From Archivesica marissinica (Eukaryota; Mollusca; Bivalvia; Venerida; Vesicomyidae): 64,000 nt of DNA. The position numbers were made by a program, and so were the translations under genes. The notes below the pieces were generated by a model. It saw nothing but the letters and a program-made list of their open reading frames with translations. It made no database searches and was not told where the DNA came from. The stretch is from positions 48,163,927 to 48,227,926 of the forward strand of contig CM026403.1 in assembly GCA_014843695.1 (NCBI GenBank), read 5' to 3'. Position 1 is the first letter of the stretch; each line of letters starts with the position of its first letter. Positions 12,101 to 22,132 of the stretch are shown here, in pieces.

Positions 12101-15100
12101 CATCCATAAAAGATGCAACCCATCAGAGGCGCAGTAAGGGTGCGGGACCCAATATTGTACCAAGTGGCCAAACGGTCTTGTCCTTGAAGAAAGCTGCCTT
12201 CCTAGCCAACAGTACCAATAAACATCAGTTTCTGTCACTTCTGGGCTTTTATCTTGAGCAATCGGGCTGCGAGATCAAACATGCAAAGGGAGATGCCGAC
12301 GTACTCATTGTGCAAACTGCTGTGGAATCGGCAAAGTCGAAAGCTTCAGTGCTTGTGGGAGATGATACAGATTTGTTAATCTTGTTATTGTATCATGTTG
12401 ACATGAACAGCCATCAGGTTTACTTTAAGCCTGAACCCAAAAGCACGTCAACAAAACTTGCCAGAGTTTGGGATATCAAGGCTTGCAAAACAAAACTTGG
12501 ATTACAGCTGTGTTTAGACATGCTCTTCGTTCACGCCATTCTTGGGTGTGACTCAACATCTAGATTGTACGGTATTGGCAAGGCTGCAGGGCTGACAAAA
12601 GTGAAAAGCAATGTGGAGTTTCAGTCCGTTGCCAAAGTATTCCTGCAGGATCCTGCAGGATAATGGGATCCAGGACAATGTCGTCAAATCTGGAGAAAAA
12701 GCGTTGGTAGTTCTATATGGAGGAGATCCGAAAACGGGGTTGGATTCACTTAGGCACACACGCTTCCAGGAAAAGGTGATAAGAAGTTCCAAGTTCGTTG
12801 AGGCACGGTCATTACCACCAACATCGGCATCTGCTAGGTTTCATAGCCTGAGGGTGTATTATCAGGTTCAGGAGTGGAGAGGGAAGATTGAACATTTGAA
12901 ACCAGAAGAATGGGGATGGGAGCTTCTAAAGGAACGCTTAATGCCTACGAAAACTGACAAACCTCCGGCTCCAGAAAAGCTCCTGCGGCTCTTCCGTTGT
13001 AATTGTAAAACGGACTGTGATAGTAAAAGGTGCACATGCAAATGCAATGGACTAGAATGCACCCCTGCCTGTGGACAATGCAGAGGGACAAGCTGCAGCA
13101 ATAGCTCAAAGATTCCAGTGGAAGAGGACGATGACGATGACGATGAGTGAAACTGTTGGCAGCAGTGTAGGAATGAGGATAAGTGATTTGAAGAGACACA
13201 AGATCCACACACAATGACACATACAGGAGAGAGTCCTCACGAGTGTGAACATTGTGGAAAACGATTCTCTCAGATGAGTTATTTCAGACGCTTCATAAAA
13301 TGACACATAAGGTATTTCCACCGTACAATGGCGGAAGCTCATTAGCATATTTGGTGTTATGTAATGGGTTGAGATTGTTAGAAATACCTTCATTGTATTC
13401 CTTGACCCCTAAAACATGGGTGTAGACACCATTTCTGGTGAGTTTGGATGATCAGGGGCAGAGATATATCAAAAATAAGGTTTTTCTATAATGGCGGATG
13501 ACGTATTATGTAACACCCCCTATTTGACCCACTTCCCCTACCAGGACCGTGGTAAACTTTTGATATGTTATTAATATGGTATCAATGAAACTATTGCAAG
13601 TGGTTTCATTTCTTTTGCAATTTGTCCTGGGTCAAAATCATATATTGACTGGACTTAGTCAAATGCTTAATATGTTGTGACCAAAGCAAGTTGTTGTCAA
13701 CGAAAACACCCAAGATTTTGTCACTTTCTGTGGCCTTTAATAAATCATTCCTATACTTCAGATTTAGAGTATCATTTTCTAATCTAATACGTTTTTGTGG
13801 AGTTGCGATCAACATTAATTTGGTCTTATCTGTGTTAACAAGCATTCCATTATGCCTGCACCACATATGCAGATTATTTAAAGCTGACTGAAGGTTTATT
13901 TGAATATCGTCTACAGAACTATTTATGTCATATAAGGTTGTATCATCAGCATAAAGATCTGTCGTAACGTTGTTTGTATATAATGGCATAATGGCATATC
14001 ATTTATAAAAAGTAAAAACATAAGTGGTCCTAAAATGGACCCCTGGGGCACACCACATGTTACCTTTTGCACATTGGATAATACATTATTAATAGACACT
14101 CGCTGACACCTATCTGTCAAGTATGAATTAAACCACATTAAGGTTGATTCCCCAACACCATATAGACGAAGCTTCAACAACAAAATGTCTTGATCAACTA
14201 AATCAAAGGCTTTCCTAAAATCAACTAATATTACACCTACTAGTTTGCCATTATCTAGGGCTGTTAACCAAGAATCAATCATGTGAACGAGTGCTGTTTC
14301 GCAAGAATGCTTAGGCCTAAAACCAGATTGTGTGTCATGCAATAGTTGATTTTCGTTTAGATAACTTAAAAAGCTGTTATGAACATGCTTTTCAATCAGC
14401 TTAGACAAGGTTGGCAAAATATTGTTGTAATTTCCTTTCAGTATCAGCCAAGATAAACTGACCGGTCTCATCAAGTGGTACCGTGAACATGGCCTTGTTG
14501 CAAAGAAGTGTCGGTCCGGTGGCAAATTGGAGCAATCATCGCTCTCGTTCGAAGACGTTACCCAAGTTGTTCAATTTGTGACAAACTATGCGGAAGCGAA
14601 TGCCTTAGTTCTACCTGGACGGGTTCCTGGTTATAAGAGGTCGGACATTAAGCTACTCCCATCGAGTGACACAAAGGCATTATTATGGAGGACTTATCAA
14701 CTGATCATGCATGATGAAAGTGATTATCATTGTTTTTGCACAATCTACCATGCCATTATTTATCCTTTGCTTCTTAAACATGTTGCAATGGTTTGGTGGT
14801 GTTATGATAGTTGGCATCAAGGTCACATTTCATCCATTGAAAGTTGAATTTAGACTGATTTTGTAGACATGCATGACTTTGATTGGCCATAAAAATTCCA
14901 ATTGCAAGGACATGCATGACTTTGATTGGCCATAAAAATTCCAATTGCAAGGATACAAGTAACTGAACAGTAAAGCCTTGGTTTAATCAATGTAAAGGAT
15001 TTATAAGCATTGCATGTATATCGCAGGAGCGGATGCTACAAAGTTCCAATTCAGTAGCCTTTATCCATCCGTCCGTTCAATATATATGTGTATACAACTG

Positions 15101-17338
15101 TACATGTACCTGAAGATTATCTAGTGCAGAGGACAGTGTATGTCCATATAACCTTTCCTTACATGTACATGTAGCCGAATTTACATAATTGGTTGATCAT
15201 TTGTTATCGAGCCGCTCGTGTTATTTTGATTGGATCGCCTGCAGTGCTAGCTAGAATAAGCAACAATATCCACTGCTTATCGTAAGAGGCGAATACACAG
15301 GGACAGGGTGGGGAGTATTTTAGTGACACCAAATTATTATTCGACAAATCAGAAATGAAATTTCTCCACCCAATACAGGTGGATTCCCTACTTAGGTTAC
15401 ATGTGTACTTAAGTTGCAAAATTGTAGACCGAAAAACACTACTTCACTGCTCTTTGGTTTAAAATGGATTTGTGTTACACTTGGCAGTAGTGATCACAAA
15501 CAAATAATTTTATAAATATTTTGATGCATGTTATCGGCCATTATTATCAGACATAAATTTGATGCTAAATTAAATACTAAACAATACTATGTTATTTTTT
15601 CAGGTAAACGGGCTGTGAAGCTATCATGCTTCAAGTCTTTGTGGGGACAACTCCTGTCGTATATCGTTATGACAAAGCCAATGACGGATCTGTGCTGGAG
15701 ATGTCAAAACAACAACACGAACATCTTCAGGTACTTATATAACCCTGGCCTAGCTGCTATATTTTGTTTCTAGAACTGAACTGAACTAACCGTTTTTTAA
15801 TAGCCTGGTATCGTTTGAATTATTGGATGAATTTGAGAATCTGAAATACTGGTTAACCTTTTTGATTTAGTTTGTTTCTCAACATTCACTGGTCCTAGGT
15901 CACTGATACTTGGCTACATCATCCAACATGGATCTCGGACAACATCCTACCCATGTGTGCTTGTGAACTACTTTCTACTTTGCTGGATTCACCTTGTCTG
16001 TCTGTTCGTTACACTTATCTTTGCCTACATACCAATACTTGCTGAATGCATTTTTCATGACCACAGGAGTGCCACAAAACAAATCTATGTCTATCTGACC
16101 TACTTTTCAAGGTCACAGACGTAGAGTAGATCATGCATGCAAATTCCCAATATTCCTTTCCAGACTTTCACAGTACTCGGCCTATTGTACTGACGCCGGA
16201 TTGACACGTTCATGCTTGGTATTCCGTAAGCTCTTACATACTGACATATCTAGTGTTATTATACTGTCAATGCTGTTTCAGGTCGGCGAATCTGACAGAG
16301 GAGGACAAGTCTGAGACCTTGCGAGAACAGGAGGACCATTTACATGTAGTGAAGCTGGAGAGGAGCTACTACAATTCTCTTGTTGCAGACTTCAAAGATG
16401 TAGTTACGGCAAATGGACTTGATCTCGGCAACAACACAGATAATTCCAGAACACTCACAGCACATTACAGTTTTGATTTCGCACAACAAGTATTTTATCC
16501 AAATGACCCTTTACAACCAGGCCCTATTTACTTCCTTACCCCTAGGAAATGTGCCATATTTGGAGTGTGTTGTGAAGGTATCCCTAAACAAGTAAACTTC
16601 TTAATAGACGAAGGGTCTAGTGTTAGTAAAGGTTCAAACAGTGTAATAAGCTACCTAGATTATTTTTTTTCAAACTACGGCCTCGTAGAGGAAGACGTTC
16701 ATTTGCATGCAGATAATTGCTCCGGCCAAAATAAGAACCGATTCATGTTATGGTATCTCTGTTGGCGCACGTTGCACCGCAGACACTCAAACATAGCGAT
16801 TCACTTCCTCATTACAGGACACACGAAATTTGCACCAGATTGGTGTTTCGGATTACTGAAGCAGAAATATCGTAAAACACCCGTTTCCTGTCTCGCCGAC
16901 ATGGAGTCTGTCGTTCGCAACAGTACCGTCACTGGAGCCAATATCCCTCAGCTGGTTGGAACCGAGAATGGTACGCAGATCGTGCCAACCAGAGATTGGC
17001 AGAAATTTCTGGGGCCATATTTCCGCCCCATGCATGGCATCAAGTCATATCAACATTTCCGGTTTGACTCGAATAATCCGGGAGTAGTCTATTTCAAGAA
17101 GTACTCAGATAGCCCAGAATCGCAGTTTCAGCTCTTGAAATGCCCCGAAGATGTACCTAGTCCTGACCGACCAGCTCCCATCCACATGCATCCTTTGGAC
17201 ACTGCCAGAGCCTCCTACCCCTTCAATAAGATTCGACCATTTGTACGCGAGGATGTAAGAGACATTGTGTGTCCAGACCCTAGTACTGGACCCCGTAGAC
17301 CTGCTAACAGGAAACGAGCTCGTGACGACAGTGACTAG
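6170..17338 (+). CDS. DUF7869-type protein, copy 1 (putative transposase-like)
   Basis: Four exons, 6170-6771, 14442-14719, 15604-15730 and 16282-17338, join at GT/AG sites into an uninterrupted frame of 687 codons. The start is the ATG of MDITNET. Order: acidic, Ser/Asn-rich N-terminus; a cysteine motif F-x-CKC...CY near residue 111; a segment with ISQDKL and LIKWY (exon 2); a CWRC pair (exon 3); then the core in exon 4 with SFDFAQ, YFLTPRKC, ADNCSGQNKN and TGHTKFAPDWCFG. The tail is basic (RPANRKRAR), as in a nuclear signal. The DNC-GQNKN block is the mark of DUF7869 proteins (my recall of the family). Three conserved Asp suggest an RNase H-fold nuclease; that is inference. The exon 2 donor (GTGATT) is weak. 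Intron 1 is swollen by nested elements, so correct splicing in vivo is uncertain. Copy 2 is at 27410-31168. Confidence 0.75.
7536..8083 (-). pseudogene. CR1-like reverse transcriptase, C-terminal part
   Basis: Minus-strand reading gives KIASALWLLSKIKIF, HRIQFYKSYVQPHIDYCNIV, WGSTSL and then NRLTPSYINDLFQLR, with PRPHKELFKNTMKYSG, IWNVLPSNIK and a stop. This is the thumb and tail region of CR1/jockey-type reverse transcriptases. One frame change occurs in the A-rich run near 7930-7945. It continues from the part at 13656-14425. Confidence 0.75.
8084..8440 (+). repeat. Left terminal inverted repeat
   Basis: Matches the complement of 13300-13655 almost base for base after an unlike patch at about bases 14-35. 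Confidence 0.85.
8477..8556 (+). promoter_or_regulatory. Cluster of TCTCGCGAGA-like motifs
   Basis: Four near-palindromes in 80 bases: TTCTCACGAGAA, ATCTCGTGAGAA, ATCTCATAAGAT and TTTCGCGAGAAT, interleaved with ACGAGATC. TCTCGCGAGA is a known metazoan core-promoter element bound by BANP. The cluster lies inside the left TIR and about 130 bases before the start codon at 8680, so it is probably the element's promoter (inference). Confidence 0.45.
8680..13150 (+). CDS. Zinc finger / XPG-PIN-like nuclease / CXC protein (one frameshift)
   Basis: One frame of 1,327 codons, then a second frame from about 12641 to 13150. N-terminus: ACIFCKG...GQIVHKECRA and GHCLFCG...CNVNFRTG, cysteine pairs like a zinc-binding region. 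Middle: ADNVDHNIRTLDG (about 432), ITFDQPLFWKA (about 587) and GGLHTQMSFLGSIG, the conserved core of a large unnamed family of element proteins. C-terminal nuclease: VIDGGALLQRIPW (about 1094), VVFDGYNDG, GDADVLIV, VGDDTDLLIL and GCDSTSRLYGIGK, the acidic motifs and helix-hairpin of XPG/FEN1-like PIN nucleases. The end is a CXC (tesmin-like) motif, CNCKTDCDSKRCTCKCNG, and an acidic tail. The frame breaks where the palindrome TCCTGCAGGA is present twice in tandem (12641-12660). Dropping one copy restores a frame of 1,486 residues. I infer that this protein moves the element; the chemistry is unknown. Confidence 0.8.
13165..13310 (+). pseudogene. C2H2 zinc-finger gene fragment
   Basis: Reads ISDLKRHKIHTQ, then MTHTGE and HECEHCGKRFSQMSYFRR, with KMTH in a shifted frame. 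This is a C2H2 finger with its HTGE linker, broken by stops and frameshifts. It lies between the CXC gene stop and the right TIR, so it may be a captured piece of a host zinc-finger gene. Confidence 0.55.
13300..13655 (-). repeat. Right terminal inverted repeat
   Basis: Complement of the left repeat at 8084-8440. Confidence 0.85.
13656..14425 (-). pseudogene. CR1-like reverse transcriptase, catalytic part
   Basis: Minus-strand reading begins within the RT (ILPTLSKLIEKHVHNSFL), then SGFRPKHSCETALVHM, VILVDFRKAFDLVDQ, VPQGSILGPLMFLLFINDMP and, in a second frame, LYADDTTLYD with NTDKTKLMLI. The YADD catalytic box and palm motifs are present. The frame change near 13985 comes from a tandem duplication of ATGCCATT (minus strand). 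It continues into the C-terminal part at 7536-8083. Confidence 0.85.
14866..14952. repeat. 43-bp tandem duplication
   Basis: Two copies in a row of a unit starting ACATGCATGACTTTGATTGG, in intron 2 of the DUF7869-type gene. Confidence 0.85.
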
Positions 17339-19051
17339 TGAGTGGACTGTGTTCTAGTCGTGTTTGACTAAATTAATTACATTATTGATGATCCTGTGTT
17401 TTTATGATCGTTTTGAAAATTGTCTTTTGCTAATCAATGCCAAGTGAATGAATGATGTACATGTATGGCAATAATGACTGAATACAAGGTCTTTGTTATT
17501 GTTTTTGTAAAGAATCACTCTTATTTGTCTCATCAGGAATGTCATTATGTGGCACATTTATTTCAGGATAACTATTTTGGTTGTAATATCTTTCTATAAC
17601 TTCACTGGTGAATACTCATATTAGTTTTACTAATTTATATACTATAAAACATAATAAAATAAATATCAGAACTTATTTGGTGTCATTTTATAACATTTAG
17701 TGTTTTCAAAATTTACAGGCATTACATCAGTACCACTTTTGTTTATATTAAAATAAAATTATTTTGTAACTAGGAAAATACAAAGTGATTTACATCAAAT
17801 TAAAGCTGGATAAATTTTGTTTTGTAAACTGAAATGACACATCATGATAGATTAATGATAATCTCATCAGAAGCTTTTAAAATAAGGTAAACATTTAGAT
17901 GCTAACGCATTACACCTATTTTTTGTCATTTTTGGATGACATTATGCCAGCTGTAAATTTTATTTTCGAAATTTAATGTAATTTTTTCACTTGCACAGTT
18001 AGTTTTATGGAATACCTTTATGAAAAACATCATTTCAGTGTGATTTAATAAATAGCATTGTACACATATTTTACTAGAAATGGGCACTTTACTGTGCAGC
18101 AGGCCATGTACATTTTGTCATGCAAAGGCTATTTGTATGCTTATTACATGTACATATAATAATGTTATGATGTGAAAAGTACTCTGGATTAATAATTAAT
18201 ACAATATACAATGTGTGTCCAAATATCTCAGCAGGATACATAATTAATAATATGCATGAAATGTACAGCAATTTATCACAGGCAGTAGTGGATTTACTTT
18301 GGAAATTCCTCAGGTGTGTCAAATAATCACCTGTAAATCACCATAAATAAGAAATGATGTCACTGTTTAAATGATGAACATAGCTGTATATATATCTGTT
18401 TGTTAGATGTATATATCTGTTTGGTTAGTGAAACAATTTACATGTTCGGTTGGAAATTTTGTTGTTTAGCGCTGTAATTTCTTAAGGTGTGCCAATAATC
18501 ACCTGTACTTATTACATAATCATGAAAAATGTAAGAGGATCAATGTTTAAGTGATATATATTTATATGTAGCATGATGCAGAGCCATATATTGTGTTATG
18601 TTAATGATACTACTCACCAAGTTCAATTCAACAATCAATTGCAAGAGACCTGTTGTATTGTGCATTATGTCGCTTAGTGCTGTAATATTTACCTGTACTT
18701 ATTATATAATTATAAAAATTTAAGAAGGACATGTGATTCAGCGTTTACCTCATTACAAGCTATGGCCATTTATCTTTAATATGATACCCAACATGACTAT
18801 GTATGTGTACGAGAACATACTGGTTGCTATGATGTTTTGATTCCACCGTAGCCATTATTTTTGGAAGAATCGGACGATATTCTTGCAAGTCTTTGACTGC
18901 GATTTTGACAGCTATTGATTCTCAAGACGCATATTATTCAAATGCACATAACTTTTGAATGGAACAAGTTATAAGAATGGTTCTTATATGTATGGAAAGC
19001 TTATGAAAGTATCTATCAGATGGTGCTGTTAACTCATATTTGGAGTTTTTA
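17339..19051. other. 3' region of TIR element copy 1
   Basis: Non-coding and AT-rich. Weak repeats about 175-190 bases apart, around 18311, 18486 and 18680, share AATAATCACCTGTA and ACCTGTACTTATTA. No gene seen. Confidence 0.4.
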
Positions 19052-19688
19052 GACTTAAGACTGATTTTGGTATGGCTGGTCATTCTATACTGAAAGGATA
19101 AAGAAACACAGGGAAACAAATATGCAACAATTAATGAAATGGTTGGCACACAATTATGAAAAGCTGTCGGGACAACTATCTTGGTCACTATATATCCAAC
19201 AGTCATTGTTGTTTTTGCTGTAATTTTGGTGTTCACCTTGATATTTCACATTGTGAGCGATTTAGGGCCATCTAGTCAATTGTTTTGTGGTGACTTAGTC
19301 TGACATATTAAATTGAATAATCATTTAACTATTTATTAGGACAAATTATTATGCAATTTTTGTTCAGGTATCAAGAGAAGAATGTAAGGAGCCTGGAGAG
19401 CAGTCGGTCATATTCTAGTAATGTGTCACAGTTCTTGAAGAACCGTCCATGACTTTTCCGTGAGCATTGTACTAGACGGCTTTCATCTGCGCTTTCTATC
19501 CCATCATCACACATCACTGAGCGTCCTGGCAAGAAGCTTAAGGTGATCAGTGAGGACAATGTGATCACATATAATGTTGACTTGGAAGGTAGACTGCCTT
19601 CATGTTCCTGCCCAGACTGGTGTAAAACCCACTTTCCTTGTAAGCACATGTTGTGCATACTACTTTCAGTTCAAGGACATGGTTGGGA

Positions 19689-20777
19689 CAGTGTTGGACA
19701 CTCGTTTCAATATGTTCCGGCCAACTTGGCCTGTACTTGAGAAAAGGTACCGGCCAAGATGAAATTGTACAGGCCAATTTTTGGCCTGTACTTAAGAATT
19801 AGTTCCGGCCAAAAATAAATGGTACAGGCCAGTGAATGTGGTTCTGTCCGGTGGCAAAGGCTTTGCCACCGGATGCATGTGCCGCAGGCAATTGCCATGC
19901 TAGGGGGGTCCGGGGGCATGCCCCCCACAAAATTTGTTTTAAGTAGACACAAAATGGTGCATTCTGGTGGACTTTGGGGTAAAATCAACCTCTTTTTTTA
20001 TCTTAAATTTTGTCACTTTTAGATAATTTTTCTTCAAAATTGCTATGTAAGTAACTGAGTAACTAAGGGGGGGTTGATTTTGAATCATTTTTAGGACTGT
20101 CCCCATTCAACTTATCTTTTTTTATTAAAAACCTTTCCATGTTATGATTTTGTCTTGTGGTTTCAGGATTAGCAGAATTATTCTGCTTGGAAACTAATTT
20201 AATTTGTATTCGCATTTGTCGCCCGACAGCGGGAACCCTGCCCCCGATTGACCTTGGCTCGTGCTCAAGACCGTAGCTTACAAGCAGAATCCTGATGAAA
20301 ACACAGGTTTTCCCGAAATGACGTCATAACCGGAAACCAAAATGGAGGCACAGAATATTTGATATTTTGTTAATTCGATGAGAAAAAGCGCCTAAAATGG
20401 CGAAGATACTGTGTGTCCTGGTTCAGGCGAGTATGAACTTCAACAAACTCGCCAAGGGCTATCAAATAAGACATCGTACCATCTCACATACTATGTGAGA
20501 TGGTACGATGGTCGCCAGATCGGACAGGTGGGTTTTCTCTGGGTACTCCGGTTTCCTCCCACATGAATGACCACATATATGCTTACATCTGAGCCAACGA
20601 GAGTGATTAATATAAGTTGTTCAAACTTGCTTCGCAATTGTTGTAAAATAAAGTATAAATTTTTTTTTTTTTTAAATTATATATAAAAAACTCGCCATGA
20701 TGTCGAGTGCGTAGTAAAAGTTTCTCGCCAGTCTAAAAACGTTATCGCCATGGCGAGTTGGCGAGTGTCCAACGCTG
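19689..20777. mobile_element. Element A, non-autonomous, 5-bp TSD
   Basis: Ends CAGTGTTGGACACTCG and, inverted, CAGCGTTGGACACTCG. Target duplication TGGGA at 19684-19688 and 20778-20782. CAG ends with a 5-bp duplication would fit a hAT subgroup (inference). It contains a G/C-rich module (19895-19930), a SINE segment (20475-20650) and an AT run, but no gene. Element B is a shorter inverted relative. Confidence 0.85.
20475..20650 (+). repeat. SINE body and tail (family S3)
   Basis: GTGAGATGGTACGATGGTCG, then GGGTACTCCGGTTTCCTCCC, ACATGAATGACCACATATAT, ending GAGAGTGATTAATATAAGTT and CGCAATTGTTGTAAAATAAA. A fuller copy with a tRNA-like head is at 47685-47935. Confidence 0.6.
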
Positions 20778-21494
20778 TGGGATACACTCAGTGAGGAATT
20801 CACACACTCGCCATTTGTTTGCGTGGATGAAGGCATCGTTCAACCATCAATTATCCAATCACATGGTTCAAGCACATCCTGTAAAAATGTACCCAGTACA
20901 CCATGTGCCAGCAAGCAAGGGAATACGCACAACATACACAGGACTTGCACTGTTGCTGTGGGCTCAAGATGCAAAATGTTGGAATCTTCAATTCGTGGAA
21001 TGCTGCACCTTATTGGTAACAGTAGGGATTATGAAAGCGTCTATCCAGATCTACTTTCCTTACATGCAAAAGTGAGGTGTACCAATAGAGGCAGGAATTC
21101 TACGGCGCCCTTCTAGACGAGGCAGAAAACCTACACGAATGCAACATGGGCTGTTAAAACCAAGAAGAAGGTATAAGAATTCTAAAAAGACTGCAAGGAA
21201 GAATGGTAAGTGTCACTTGAAAAATACTAACAAGCATAATTATATTTTAACACCTGTCATTTGAATTACAGCGTCCGGCTGAAAATTAATTGCTGGAATT
21301 GCTGGTACAGGTACTAGCTATTAGTAAGCTATCCTGAGTTTACTAATTTGATAGAAGTATCTAGATAGGAAATATGTTGTACAATTGACGGACTTGTGAA
21401 TTGATTCTCAGATGAGCAGTTTGTTGTAATGTGTCCTTGAGCAAGAAAACTTAGTTGGCATTTTTTTAATATCAAACCTAGTACTTCTATGAGT

Positions 21495-22127
21495 CAGCGT
21501 TGGATATTCGCACTCGCCAACTCGCCATGGCGATAACGTTTTTAGACTGGCGAGAAACGTTTACTACGCACTCGACATCGTGGCGAGATGTCTTATTTTA
21601 TTTTTTTTTATATTTTTATTTTATTTTATTTATTTTTTAATTTTTATAATTTATTTATTTTACAACGATTGCGAAGCAAGTTTGAACAACTTATATTAAT
21701 CACTCTCATTGGCTCGGATGTAAGCGTATATGTGGTTATAAAGGTTTTTAATAAAAAAAGATAAGTTGAATGGGGACAGTCCTAAAAATGATTCAAAATC
21801 AACCCCCCTTAGTTAAACAGTTACTTACATAGCAATTTTGAAGAAAAATTATCTAAAAAAGTGACAAAATTTAAGATAAAAAAAGAGGTTTATTTTACCC
21901 CAAAGTCCACCAGAATGCACCATTTTGTGTCTACTTAAAACAAATTTCGTGGGGGGCATGCCCCCGGACCCCCCTAGCATGGCAATTGCCTGTGGCACTT
22001 GCATCCGGTTGCTTTGCCACCGGACAGAACCACATTCAATGACCTGTACCATTTATTTGCGGCCGGAACTAATTCTTAAGTACAGGCCAAGTTGGCCGGA
22101 ACATATTGACACGAATATCCAACGCTG
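21495..22127. mobile_element. Element B, inverted short relative of A
   Basis: Ends CAGCGTTGGATATTCG in inverted pair. Target duplication TGAGT at 21490-21494 and 22128-22132. Its sequence matches A in reverse orientation over both flanks but lacks roughly 430 bases present in A (about 20140-20570). It lies in the intron after 21205. Confidence 0.85.
21655..21740 (-). repeat. SINE tail (family S3) inside element B
   Basis: Complement of the tail module: TACAACGATTGCGAAGCAAG, then TTTGAACAACTTATATTAAT and CACTCTCATTGGCTCGGATG. Confidence 0.6.
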
Positions 22128-22132
22128 TGAGT

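Larger units (their letters stand above)
8084..13655 (+). mobile_element. Long-TIR transposon with XPG/PIN-CXC gene, unclassified
   Basis: The ends are inverted repeats of about 350 bases (8084-8440 and 13300-13655), starting AGTCCAGTCAAT and containing ACCCAGGACAAATTGCAAAA, CACGGTCCTGGTAGGGGAAG and TAATGAGCTTCCGCCATTG. It sits in the CR1-like element; the target is CTTA/TTA with an ambiguous duplication of 2 to 4 bases. It carries one large gene (8680-13150), a promoter-like motif cluster (8477-8556) and a C2H2 zinc-finger remnant (13165-13310). The two TIRs are nearly identical by eye, so the insertion looks recent. The superfamily is not clear to me. Confidence 0.85.
7181..14425 (-). mobile_element. 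5'-truncated CR1-like non-LTR retrotransposon, split by another element
   Basis: Minus-strand element in two pieces, 13656-14425 (5' side) and 7181-8083 (3' side), separated by the TIR element at 8084-13655. Its 3' end has a short TAAG repeat tail at 7181-7194, typical of CR1/L2-type elements. The 5' end stops inside the reverse transcriptase, about 16 bases upstream of the exon 2 acceptor of the surrounding DUF7869-type gene. Removing the insert rejoins HLTK and KIASALW in one frame. Confidence 0.8.
5362..19081 (+). mobile_element. DUF7869-type TIR element, copy 1 (with nested insertions)
   Basis: The ends carry inverted repeats of 30 bases with one mismatch: 5362-5391 and the complement of 19052-19081, starting GACCCGCCATACC and GACCAGCCATACC and sharing AAAATCAGTCTTAAGTC. 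The only gene that belongs to it is the DUF7869-type gene at 6170-17338. About 7.2 kb of other elements (7181-14425) sit in intron 1 of that gene, so the original element was about 6.5 kb. I find no clear target duplication (left flank ends CATATGT, right begins ATTCTAT), so one end may have decayed. The second copy at 26773-31883 has related ends. Confidence 0.7.
19368..21205 (+). pseudogene. SWIM zinc-finger exon, split by element A
   Basis: Opens after TTTTTGTTCAG in phase with the exon at 5171-5346. Coding parts are 19368-19688 and 20783-21205. It reads YQEKNVRSLESS, VSQFLKNRP, a TGA stop, LFREHC, then VITYNVDLEGRLPSCSCPDW and PCKHMLCILL, a SWIM finger (C-x-C...C-x-H). Removing element A with one TGGGA copy gives GHGWDTLSEEFTHSPF, as expected of this family. 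The stop comes from CGA to TGA at a CpG. A later frame change leads to RRPSRRGRKP, and the exon ends at GTAAGT. SWIM fingers bind DNA or proteins and are common in MULE transposases. The gene is dead by its stop and insertions. Confidence 0.7.

Noticed and set aside
12868..13220. Minus-strand Ser- and His-rich open frames
   Set aside because: They are shadows of the CXC coding region and its acidic tail.
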